This document shows positions 56,821 to 64,000 of a DNA stretch of 64,000 nucleotides, in pieces. The notes beneath the pieces are model-generated. The model worked only from the letters and a program-made list of their open reading frames with translations. It was not told where the DNA came from and made no database searches. Where the stretch lies: contig NZ_CP073343.1 in the NCBI RefSeq assembly GCF_024397855.1, positions 3,286,001 through 3,350,000 of the forward strand. The letters are read 5' to 3'. Every line of letters starts with the position of its first letter. The stretch's first letter is position 1. The DNA comes from Marinomonas rhizomae. GTDB lineage: Bacteria; Pseudomonadota; Gammaproteobacteria; Pseudomonadales; Marinomonadaceae. Position numbers and translations under genes: made by a program.

Positions 56821-58248
56821 TTACAAATTCGCTTTTTCAATAATAGATGAGGTGGAATAACCGTCTACAAAGGTTAAAACTTTTACTTCTCCGCCTCGTT
56901 CAAGCACATGAGATGCCCCTACAATAGTGTCAATGGTGTAATCCCCCCCTTTAACAAGAACGTCTGGCGATAGCATCTCTATAAGCTCTTTAGGAGTATC
57001 TTCATCAAACCAAGTTACCCAATCGATAGCACCAACTCCTTCTAATACAGCCATGCGATGAACTAGGTTATTAATAGGACGCTTTTCACCTTTGAGGCGT
57101 TTTACAGATGCATCCGTATTAACAGCAACAACTAACCTGTCACCCAAGCCTTTTGCTTGCTTCATATAAGCAATATGACCAGGGTGGAGAATATCAAAGC
57201 AGCCATTCGTAAACACAACTTTTTCGCCACTCACTTGAGCGAGCTTAATTTGCTCTAGTAAATCTGTAGGAGACAAGACACCAAAATTCGTTGAATGTGA
57301 ACGCTGATACATAATACCAGCTAGCTGATCGGCTGTAATGGATGCTGTGCCTAATTTTCCGACCACAAATCCAGCCGCTTGATTCGCGTATTCAACCGCA
57401 TCTTTAAAGCGCTTACTCGTAACATATATTGCGGTTAATACAGCAATAACAGTGTCACCTGCGCCAGTAACATCGTAAACTTCCTTAGCAGTCGTTGCCA
57501 AAGAGAACGGCACGCAACCCTCTTCAAAAAGTACTAACCCGTCTTCTCCGCGGGTGACAAGCAAAGCTCCCCAACTAAATTGTTTTCGTAGAAGCTCACC
57601 TTTCTTTTGAACCTCGGAGTCCGTGGCACATTGCCCAACAATGGTTTCAAACTCAACGAAATTCGGTTTTACCAATGTCGCCCCTTGGTAAATAGAAAAG
57701 TCATCCCCTTTAGGGTCAACAAAACTGGGGACATTGGCATCATTTGAAAGTTGGATCAAAGATTGAACGTCCGCAAGACAACCTTTTGCATAATCAGAAA
57801 AAATAACAGCATCAGATTGAGGTAAACACTCTGCAACCACTTGCGCCAATGCTTTATTTTGCGAGAGGCTATCTTCACGCTCTTCGAAATCTAAACGTAT
57901 GAGCTGTTGATGACGGCTCATTACCCGCAGTTTAGTAATAGTCGGCAATGTTTCTGACTTAACAAAACGACAATTGACACCAGCCATCTCTAAACAACGA
58001 GCTAATATATCGGCATTCTCATCATTACCAACCACGCCAATAAGGGTCACTGGCACACCGAGTTTAGCTAGCCCAAGTGCAACGTTTGCGGCGCCACCCG
58101 GCCTATCTTCAATGTTAGATACTTTTACGACTTGAACCGGTGCTTCAGGAGAAATACGGGAAGTTCCACCATGCCAATAGCGGTCTAACATTACATCGCC
58201 AACCACAAGGACATGCTTATCGTTAAAGTTCAAATAGGATGAATTCAT
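56821..58248 (-). CDS. hldE: HldE, bifunctional heptose 7-phosphate kinase/heptose 1-phosphate adenylyltransferase
   Basis: This 475-residue protein starts at ATG 58248, giving the family-like VLVVGDVMLDRYWHGGTSRI near residue 20. An ATG 14 codons earlier has a poorly spaced site. The PfkB kinase domain (1-315) ends with DVTGAGDTV. The nucleotidyltransferase domain (about 340-475) has FTNGCFDILHPGHIAYM. It makes ADP-D,D-heptose for the LPS inner core. The partners gmhA, gmhB and hldD are not in the window. Confidence 0.96.
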   Translation of the reverse strand: MNSSYLNFNDKHVLVVGDVMLDRYWHGGTSRISPEAPVQVVKVSNIEDRPGGAANVALGLAKLGVPVTLIGVVGNDENADILARCLEMAGVNCRFVKSETLPTITKLRVMSRHQQLIRLDFEEREDSLSQNKALAQVVAECLPQSDAVIFSDYAKGCLADVQSLIQLSNDANVPSFVDPKGDDFSIYQGATLVKPNFVEFETIVGQCATDSEVQKKGELLRKQFSWGALLVTRGEDGLVLFEEGCVPFSLATTAKEVYDVTGAGDTVIAVLTAIYVTSKRFKDAVEYANQAAGFVVGKLGTASITADQLAGIMYQRSHSTNFGVLSPTDLLEQIKLAQVSGEKVVFTNGCFDILHPGHIAYMKQAKGLGDRLVVAVNTDASVKRLKGEKRPINNLVHRMAVLEGVGAIDWVTWFDEDTPKELIEMLSPDVLVKGGDYTIDTIVGASHVLERGGEVKVLTFVDGYSTSSIIEKANL

Positions 58249-58346
58249 AGTCACATAATAATCGATTTTTGAAGGCTGCCATCTTATCATACTCCCCTAT
58301 CAAGTTGGACATACCCAATATCACATGAAATAAGGCTATTTACCTC

Positions 58347-59498
58347 ATGTTGAACACAGCTCTTGCTATCTGCCGGTCATTTGTCTTTGAACAGTTATTA
58401 CAAAACTGGTCAATCTATGGCATACACAAAGAGCTTGGTTTCAGTTATGAAAGTATGACCCATAAATGGGAAAATAACCCAGTGGGTCGAATTCGGCTAT
58501 TAACACAATGCCGACAACTCTATACTTTCAGCCATGCTTGCCAAATAAAAGCTACTCCTGAGTGGCAAGTTCTGTTAACACCACTTTTTGACTTCATCAT
58601 CTCTCATTATTTTCTTGAAGAGCGGTGGATATTTTCATTAAATGATGATTTAACCGTCAAGGATAAACAATCAGACGCGTATGCTATCGCCTTCGTATTG
58701 TTGGCTTTCAGCCATTATTACAAAGCAACAAATGATGAGCGCGCGCTCCAGTACATGAAAAAAACGCATCAATTTTTACTAGACAATATGCAAGCCGAGT
58801 CTGGTGGTTTTTATGAATCTTATCCAGTTGATGACAAACAAATTCGTCGTCAAAATCCACATATGCATCTATTAGAAGGTTATGTTGCAGCTTTCGAAGC
58901 CACTCAAGATGAAGACTACAAAAAGGCTATCAAGGACCTACTTTCCATTGCGCTAGCGCATTTTTATCACAAAGAAACCAAGACTCTGCGTGAATTTTTT
59001 AGTGCTGACTGGAGTCTTGATCCTCAAACAGGCCATCAAGTCGAGCCCGGCCACCACCTCGAGTGGGTATGGTTACTCTATCAAGCAAATAAAATCACCC
59101 CCAACACTGACTATACTGACTTAGCACAACAGCTATGGTTAACAGCAACCAGACATGGACTTGCAAATAATGGTGGGGTTTATAATCAGATAGACAGCGA
59201 GACATACCTACCAATCGATAAAGAAAAACGTATTTGGCCGATAACAGAATACTTAAAAGCCATTACGGTTATGCCTCTAGGCAAAGAAGAGAAAATCCAT
59301 CGTTTGGAAACCGCATTAGAATTTGTTCAACAACACTACTTCCTACCAAATGGACGTTGGAATGAGTACCTTAATGCAGACAATAGCCCCAAAACATACC
59401 CACTACCCGGTACAAGTAGTTACCATATTTTTCTAGGGGTTACAGAGGTGCTAAGATGGTCTGAAAAGCTCCCTGTCACGAGCATTAGCCGTTATTGA
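58347..59498 (+). CDS. AGE-family sugar epimerase/isomerase
   Basis: This 383-residue protein has the (alpha/alpha)6-barrel pattern of N-acylglucosamine 2-epimerases and mannose/mannose-6-phosphate isomerase-like proteins: RLLTQCRQLYTFSHA near the start, then PHMHLLEGYVAAFEAT, EPGHHLEWVWLLY with the catalytic His region, and KRIWPITEYLKAI. The exact substrate (GlcNAc/ManNAc, mannose/fructose or similar) is not decided by these motifs. It is divergent from hldE and precedes a glycosyltransferase, suggesting a surface-sugar role. Confidence 0.85.
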   Translation: MLNTALAICRSFVFEQLLQNWSIYGIHKELGFSYESMTHKWENNPVGRIRLLTQCRQLYTFSHACQIKATPEWQVLLTPLFDFIISHYFLEERWIFSLNDDLTVKDKQSDAYAIAFVLLAFSHYYKATNDERALQYMKKTHQFLLDNMQAESGGFYESYPVDDKQIRRQNPHMHLLEGYVAAFEATQDEDYKKAIKDLLSIALAHFYHKETKTLREFFSADWSLDPQTGHQVEPGHHLEWVWLLYQANKITPNTDYTDLAQQLWLTATRHGLANNGGVYNQIDSETYLPIDKEKRIWPITEYLKAITVMPLGKEEKIHRLETALEFVQQHYFLPNGRWNEYLNADNSPKTYPLPGTSSYHIFLGVTEVLRWSEKLPVTSISRY

Positions 59499-59565
59499 AA
59501 TGTCGTTTAAAATCTAAATTATTATTAAAGTTATATATAATCAAAATACAGAATTAGGCCTACTA

Positions 59566-60381
59566 ATGAAAACTAGCATAGTCTTTACAACCTATAACTC
59601 ACCAGCTTGGTTAGAGAAAGTCCTTTGGGGATTTTTCGAACAAACAGCCAAAGACTTTGAAATAGTCATTGCCGATGATGGGTCAAGAGAAGATACACGC
59701 GATCTTATCGAAAGAATGAAAGGGGAAACAGCTATCCCTATTAAGCATGTGTGGCAAGAAGATGATGGCTTTCAGAAATGCCGAATCTTAAACAAAGCCA
59801 TTATTGCCTCTGAAGGCGAATACCTTATTTTTACCGATGGCGATTGCATCCCAAGAAAAGATTTTGTTGAGCAGCACTTGAGACTTTCTGAGCCTAACAC
59901 ATACTTATCTGGTGGTTACTTCAAGCTACCAATGGATATAAGCCAAGCAATCACGAAAGAAGACGTTGTCTCTCAAAAAGCATTTGATGTGGACTGGTTG
60001 GTTAGCATGGGGTTAAAGAAAACACATAAAACAATGAAACTAACTGCGTCTGGAGCTTGGGCTTCATTTCTAAATAAAATAAGCCCAGCCCGCCCAACGT
60101 GGAATGGACACAGCGCTTCTTGTTACAAAAAACATATTTTGGCCGTGAATGGCTTTGAAGAAACTATGCAATACGGTGGACAAGATTGTGAATTTGGCGA
60201 CCGCCTTGTTAACAATGGTCTAAAAGCCAAACGGATTAGATACTCTGCGGTGTGTGTACACTTAGACCACAAACGCGGATACATTACCCCTGAAATGCTT
60301 GCAAATAGCAAAGCAATAAGACAAGACACAAAGAAAAACAAGGTTATAAAAGCGAGAGTTGGGTTAGATAGTCACAAATAA
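59566..60381 (+). CDS. Family 2 glycosyltransferase (GT-A fold, GT7C-like end)
   Basis: This 271-residue soluble protein has the GT2 N-terminus SIVFTTYNSPAWLEKVLWGF, the nucleotide-binding ADDGSRE, the metal-binding FTDGDCIPRKDF and the acceptor-side GFEETMQYGGQDCEFGDRL typical of GT7C-like ends. Similar enzymes add sugars to LPS core or make glycosaminoglycan-like polymers. It lies 67 bp after the epimerase and is closed by a strong terminator. An LPS-core role is inferred from context. Confidence 0.87.
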   Translation: MKTSIVFTTYNSPAWLEKVLWGFFEQTAKDFEIVIADDGSREDTRDLIERMKGETAIPIKHVWQEDDGFQKCRILNKAIIASEGEYLIFTDGDCIPRKDFVEQHLRLSEPNTYLSGGYFKLPMDISQAITKEDVVSQKAFDVDWLVSMGLKKTHKTMKLTASGAWASFLNKISPARPTWNGHSASCYKKHILAVNGFEETMQYGGQDCEFGDRLVNNGLKAKRIRYSAVCVHLDHKRGYITPEMLANSKAIRQDTKKNKVIKARVGLDSHK

Positions 60382-60407
60382 AAAATCACATTGTCACTTT
60401 GAACTTC

Positions 60408-60434
60408 AAAGGGCTCACATTTTGAGCCCTTTTT
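60408..60434 (+). terminator. Intrinsic terminator after the glycosyltransferase
   Basis: AAAGGGCTCA, a five-base loop and TGAGCCCTTT, running into TTTTT, form a strong Rho-independent terminator 27 bases after the stop codon. Being close to symmetrical, it may also slow minus-strand transcripts. Confidence 0.92.
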
Positions 60435-60488
60435 CATTTAAAATCCTAAAATAGCGTTCACTTTAAGCATACAAAAGCCTCAATACAC

Positions 60489-60902
60489 TCAGATTTTATC
60501 TAAAATCTCTCTCAGCTTGGTGCTTGAGGTATGAGAAGTATATGAAAAATAATGTATTTCGACATTTAGCTTTTTAAAGTCTTCTTCTAGTTTATTCCAC
60601 TTATCACTTCCCTTCCAATCATCACCAACAAACATTTTGTCAAATTTTAGATTGTTCCAAGCCTCTTCCTTATCGTAGTTAACTTGCGGTACTACCTCAT
60701 CGACAAACTTAATAGCCTCAACAATTTCCATGCGCTCTTGAAATGGAATAACAGGCTTCTTATTTTTTGCTTCCATACACAATTCGTCAGTTGAGACACC
60801 TACGATTAAATAATCACATTCTAATTTCGCTCTTTTCAGAACGTTCAAATGCCCGATATGAAACAAATCAAAAACACCTGTGGTATAACCTATTTTCTTC
60901 AT
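60489..60902 (-). CDS. Glycerol-3-phosphate cytidylyltransferase-like protein (TagD family)
   Basis: This 137-residue protein has the nucleotidyltransferase motif TTGVFDLFHIGHLNVLKRAK and, near the end, TSSTKLRE in place of the RTxGISTT motif of strict TagD. Length and layout fit enzymes that make CDP-glycerol or a related CDP-polyol. The neighbouring CDP-glycerol transferase supports a glycerol-phosphate substrate. Ethanolamine- or other polyol-phosphate cannot be excluded. Confidence 0.85.
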   Translation of the reverse strand: MKKIGYTTGVFDLFHIGHLNVLKRAKLECDYLIVGVSTDELCMEAKNKKPVIPFQERMEIVEAIKFVDEVVPQVNYDKEEAWNNLKFDKMFVGDDWKGSDKWNKLEEDFKKLNVEIHYFSYTSHTSSTKLREILDKI

Positions 60903-60920
60903 ATAAAACCTAAAAAATCA

Positions 60921-61988
60921 TTATATTTTTTTCGTTAAGTACTCAACAATTCTCTTACTCGAGCACCCGTCCAGCTTTCCAGCTAATTTCTCAGATAGCT
61001 CCAATCTAATTGACTCTAGCTCTTTAGGGTTTTCTAACTGCTCTTCTACCAAACGCTTAAGATCTTGGTATTTTTTAGAATGAACTGCAATTGCAGCATA
61101 ATCCCCATAATCTTGGTCCATACGTCGCTTAAACTTGTATGAAAAAATGCCGCGATAATTCCATCTCAACTTCAAAAAATCGCACCAAATCACAGGTTTA
61201 TTAAGCAACGCAAATTCAAACAGTGCTGAAGAAGCATCACTAACAAGTACATCAGCCACCTCTAAAAATGGTAACAGTGAATAATCTTCAGTTTTAGCTA
61301 AGTAGACATTTTCAAATTTAGACCACCTGTTTAAAAGACCTAGTTGTTTACTATACTGCTTCTTACTAATTGAAAAATAGTGAGGCTTAATAATAACATT
61401 ATAGCCCTGAAAATCAGCTGGCCAGTCCTTGGGGAATTTTTCAATACTGCTAGGATAAAAGGTTGGCGCATACAAAATAGTTAACCGTTGCTTGTTAAGG
61501 CCATATCGTTTGAGCAAGTCGTCTTTAGATAGTTCACCATTCAAAATGGGATCCATTTTACAAAAACCAACGTCCACAAATTCATCATCAGGAAACATAC
61601 TTTCTAAGCGCTTCTTGCGGTAGTCCCCCTCAACAAACCTGACACTCATTGAATGCCTAGACTTACTGTAGTAGCTAGCCTTGGGGCCAATTCCATGGCC
61701 TAATTGTGCGGATTTAGAAACCTGATGCACTCTATCAAGGTAAGGGAAAGAATTGGCAAAAAACACCCAATCAGCCTGCTCTTTTTCATAAAAATCAACA
61801 GCTTCTTCTTCATTCTTAACCCATATAGAATAGAGGTCACTGTCTAAAGCCAACTGTTTAATAATAGAGTCATGGATACCTTCATAAAAAACAAATATCG
61901 TAGTAATACCAATCGCATTCAACTCTTTATTAACAGGTAGATATTGTGGCAAATAATATAAGCTTTTAGTATCAAATATTACTTTCAT
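60921..61988 (-). CDS. CDP-glycerol glycerophosphotransferase-like protein
   Basis: This 355-residue protein starts at ATG 61988 after GAGAGA; a TTG seven codons earlier overlaps that site. The GT-B-like C-terminal half has YAPTFYPSSIEKFP, IIKPHY and the family signature DVLVSDASSALFEFALLNKP. Such enzymes transfer glycerol phosphate from CDP-glycerol, as in teichoic acids and some Gram-negative capsules. It lacks the TagF N-terminal extension. The cytidylyltransferase gene follows by 18 bp. Confidence 0.85.
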   Translation of the reverse strand: MKVIFDTKSLYYLPQYLPVNKELNAIGITTIFVFYEGIHDSIIKQLALDSDLYSIWVKNEEEAVDFYEKEQADWVFFANSFPYLDRVHQVSKSAQLGHGIGPKASYYSKSRHSMSVRFVEGDYRKKRLESMFPDDEFVDVGFCKMDPILNGELSKDDLLKRYGLNKQRLTILYAPTFYPSSIEKFPKDWPADFQGYNVIIKPHYFSISKKQYSKQLGLLNRWSKFENVYLAKTEDYSLLPFLEVADVLVSDASSALFEFALLNKPVIWCDFLKLRWNYRGIFSYKFKRRMDQDYGDYAAIAVHSKKYQDLKRLVEEQLENPKELESIRLELSEKLAGKLDGCSSKRIVEYLTKKI

Positions 61989-62012
61989 ATTTTTTAATCT
62001 CTCAATCAAAGC

Positions 62013-63854
62013 TTATTTCTTTTTAAACCGGCTCAGATGCTCTAAAACATCTTTTAAATAAAGAAAATTTGGCTCTTCATTTTTTTTCATACGGTTAGAT
62101 AAATCTAAATACTGATACTGACCACTGGCCCCAACCTCAAGAATACTATCCTTTGTAATCATGGCATAACTAGAATAACTAGAACTTATTAGCCAGTCTC
62201 GCCCTTCTGCTTCTTCATCCAGTAAGTCCATGCCTGTTGAATAATCAGCGGACTTAATATCCCTACCACCTAGATAATGCTTCATCAATGTAGGAACGAC
62301 GTCCTCATGTGTCGACAGTTTATCAATCGACATCGAATCATCGGCAGAGAACTTAGGCCCAATTATAGCGAAAGGTACATGAGTCTGAGCAGGCGTAAAA
62401 TTACCATTATGCCCCCAGTAATTTAATCTATTATCGTTAAACTCCTGACCATGATCTCCTGTAATAACAACAAGTGTATTATCTAATTCTCCAGATCTTT
62501 CTATAGCATCTAAAACTGTCTTAGAAAGGTCATCAACAAAGTGGACACTCGTTTTATAACGGTTAAAGAAAGGTTCCGGATCCATATCGTTATCTAATGC
62601 TAAATAATTGATATCGTTAAGCATTGGTTCGTAGCGTTTCGGATAGTCACTTGGGAAATCATAACCATGAGGCGCATCATAAAAAAGAAACGAAAAATTT
62701 GGCCTAGTTGTATCTCTGCTCTGATACCATTCTAACCAGTCCGCTGTCAGGTTCTCATCTCTTTTTGAAGGAGAGTCACCGGTCGATCTTAATCTCACAT
62801 CCTGAACGTTGGAAAAGACGGTGCGGTTAAATTCAGGATCCATTAAAGATGCCGACGCAAAGACACCAATTTGATAATCTAACTCTTGCAATCTATCCAT
62901 CAAAATAGGTGAACGTCCATTCGTCAGCATATTGTGCCAATACGTACCTGGCATGCCATAAAACAAGCCAAAGATACCAGTTCTAGTAGAATTACCTGTA
63001 GAAAAATGCTGTTCAAAGACAACTCCATTCTGTGCAAACGACCACAAATGAGGTGTGTTCTCGATATTAAACGTGTCATAGCGCCATGAATCTATTACTA
63101 AAAAGACAATATTGACCGGTTTATCAACCTTGGAATAATTCAGTTCTGATAAAGGGTAATGCAAATCGCTACTTACTTTAATTGACATCGCCCTTTGCTT
63201 TGCTAGAGCCTCCTCATCGATCCAGCCATACCTCTGCATTAAGCCATTAGCTGTAGCAGGCTGAAAAAGTGGCAAGTAGTTTTTCACGATCTGTACAGGT
63301 TGATAAGCGTTTGCTGCAGCCCAAATATGAACAAAATTGAACGTTAAAAAAGACACTATAAAAATAGCCACGAATGCTTTTTTTCTTATCGGTTTATTTT
63401 GTGTAATACGCTTTTTCAAGCGAAGCAGGATCATAAACTCGATTAGTAACATCACTAAAAAAGACAGAACAGCGATTAACCAAGTTAAAAACGAAAAATC
63501 GACAACATCGCCAGACAATACAAGCTTTAAAACCACTTCATTAATGTGGAATCGATACTGTGAAAAAACAAAGGTATCGATAACTAAAATCGATAACATA
63601 AGTGAAGCTAAAAAACTCGATAAGAAAAAGAAAGCTCGTTGCGGAAGCAGTGTTGTCACCCAACCAATAACACCAATCAAACCTCCTAAAAGAGACATTT
63701 GGCCAATAAGACTAGATACAACAAATACAGGACCCAATACTCCACTTGGAAGCTCAGGCATAAAGAAAAAATACCGGACCGCAATAGCGATAGAGAACAG
63801 AATATTTATTACTAAAAAGTCTGCATAAATAGACAGTTTATTTTTATACTTCAT
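62013..63854 (-). CDS. YejM/PbgA-like membrane sulfatase-fold protein
   Basis: This 613-residue protein has five membrane helices (DUF3413-type, about 11-180) followed by a periplasmic sulfatase-fold domain (about 245-600). Overall similarity to E. coli YejM/PbgA is clear in VVSSLIGQMSLLG, FVHIWAAANAYQP and GNSTRTGIFGLFYG. Unlike E. coli YejM, it keeps a metal-site set: Asp255 in LVIDSW, Ser/Thr 289-290, DHGQE at 467-471 and His482. It could therefore be an active phosphoglycerol or phosphoethanolamine transferase instead of an LpxC-control sensor. It ends 24 bp before the glycerophosphotransferase start. Confidence 0.85.
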   Translation of the reverse strand: MKYKNKLSIYADFLVINILFSIAIAVRYFFFMPELPSGVLGPVFVVSSLIGQMSLLGGLIGVIGWVTTLLPQRAFFFLSSFLASLMLSILVIDTFVFSQYRFHINEVVLKLVLSGDVVDFSFLTWLIAVLSFLVMLLIEFMILLRLKKRITQNKPIRKKAFVAIFIVSFLTFNFVHIWAAANAYQPVQIVKNYLPLFQPATANGLMQRYGWIDEEALAKQRAMSIKVSSDLHYPLSELNYSKVDKPVNIVFLVIDSWRYDTFNIENTPHLWSFAQNGVVFEQHFSTGNSTRTGIFGLFYGMPGTYWHNMLTNGRSPILMDRLQELDYQIGVFASASLMDPEFNRTVFSNVQDVRLRSTGDSPSKRDENLTADWLEWYQSRDTTRPNFSFLFYDAPHGYDFPSDYPKRYEPMLNDINYLALDNDMDPEPFFNRYKTSVHFVDDLSKTVLDAIERSGELDNTLVVITGDHGQEFNDNRLNYWGHNGNFTPAQTHVPFAIIGPKFSADDSMSIDKLSTHEDVVPTLMKHYLGGRDIKSADYSTGMDLLDEEAEGRDWLISSSYSSYAMITKDSILEVGASGQYQYLDLSNRMKKNEEPNFLYLKDVLEHLSRFKKK

Positions 63855-63878
63855 GCAATAACCTTAAACAAACAACAA

Positions 63879-64000
63879 TTAAGAATCTACGCCAAATAAG
63901 TCACGTGTATACACTTTGTCTTTCACATCTAACATATCATCCGTTATTCTATTCGCTACAATCACATCAGATATTGCTTTAAAATCTTCTAAGTTTTTAA
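63879..64000 (-). CDS. ugd: UDP-glucose 6-dehydrogenase, C-terminal end only
   Basis: The last 39 or so codons of a minus-strand gene are present: DFKAISDVIVANRITDD then VKDKVYTRDLFG, ending VDS and TAA. This matches the C-terminus of Ugd, which oxidises UDP-glucose to UDP-glucuronate. The rest lies beyond the right edge. It is 24 bp upstream of the YejM-like gene, so both may be co-transcribed for acidic surface polysaccharide. Confidence 0.82.
   Translation of the reverse strand, partial: KNLEDFKAISDVIVANRITDDMLDVKDKVYTRDLFGVDS

Noticed and set aside
63337..63828. Plus-strand 163-residue frame
   Set aside because: It is the complement of the YejM-like membrane segments, with no site or homology.

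Overview
The window looks like a chromosomal segment of a marine, AT-rich gammaproteobacterium of the Oceanospirillales, most like Marinomonas. This is inferred from gene order and protein similarity I recognise, not from a database search. Markers are a Pseudomonas-type flagellar/chemotaxis block (fleQ-like, fleSR, fliE to flhB, flhAF, fliA, cheYZAB, motCD, parC, parP), a bioBFHCD operon, an rpsF-rpsR-membrane protein-rplI-dnaB order, a thiBPQ operon behind a TPP riboswitch, and an LPS core/surface-glycan region.

Positions 1-34159 (all minus strand) form one nearly continuous flagellar and chemotaxis block. Read in the direction of transcription it runs: FleQ-like regulator, fleS, fleR, fliE, F, G, H, I, J, a two-gene module of unrecognised proteins, a STAS protein, a response-regulator phosphatase, fliK, L, M, N, O, P, Q, R, flhB, flhA, flhF, fliA, cheY, Z, A, B, motC, motD, parC, and parP running off the left end. 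Its departures from the Pseudomonas layout are the most interesting things here. The FleQ-position protein keeps its N- and C-terminal domains but has no AAA+ domain. flhG/fleN is absent from its usual place between flhF and fliA. The usual hptB slot next to the STAS/phosphatase pair is empty; beside it lie a receptor-like membrane protein and a protein resembling a degenerate CheA. The CheA linker carries four copies of a FliM/CheZ-like acidic peptide. The ParP homologue contains a perfect 29-copy hexanucleotide repeat that encodes a Glu-Pro tract.

Positions 34160-44335 hold a 142-bp MITE-like inverted-repeat element abutting the bioD stop codon, the minus-strand biotin operon bioB-F-H-C-D, the divergent comF and bioA with a BirA-like operator inside the start of comF, a PAS-containing chemoreceptor, and dnaB. 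Positions 44336-50179 hold the rpsF-rpsR-membrane protein-rplI ribosomal operon with its promoter and terminator, a MipA/OmpV outer membrane protein, and three DMT-family permeases.

Positions 50247-53770 are the thiamine/TPP ABC transporter thiB-thiP-thiQ behind a TPP riboswitch. Positions 53798-60434 carry waaA, msbA and hldE (Kdo transfer, lipid A flipping, heptose activation), with a divergent AGE-family epimerase and a family 2 glycosyltransferase. Positions 60489-64000 carry a cytidylyltransferase, a CDP-glycerol glycerophosphotransferase-like protein, a YejM/PbgA-like membrane sulfatase-fold protein and the 3' end of ugd. Together these suggest phosphoglycerol or acidic-sugar decoration of the cell surface.

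No rRNA, tRNA, CRISPR array, prophage or complete insertion sequence was seen. No gene-free stretch exceeds 300 bases.
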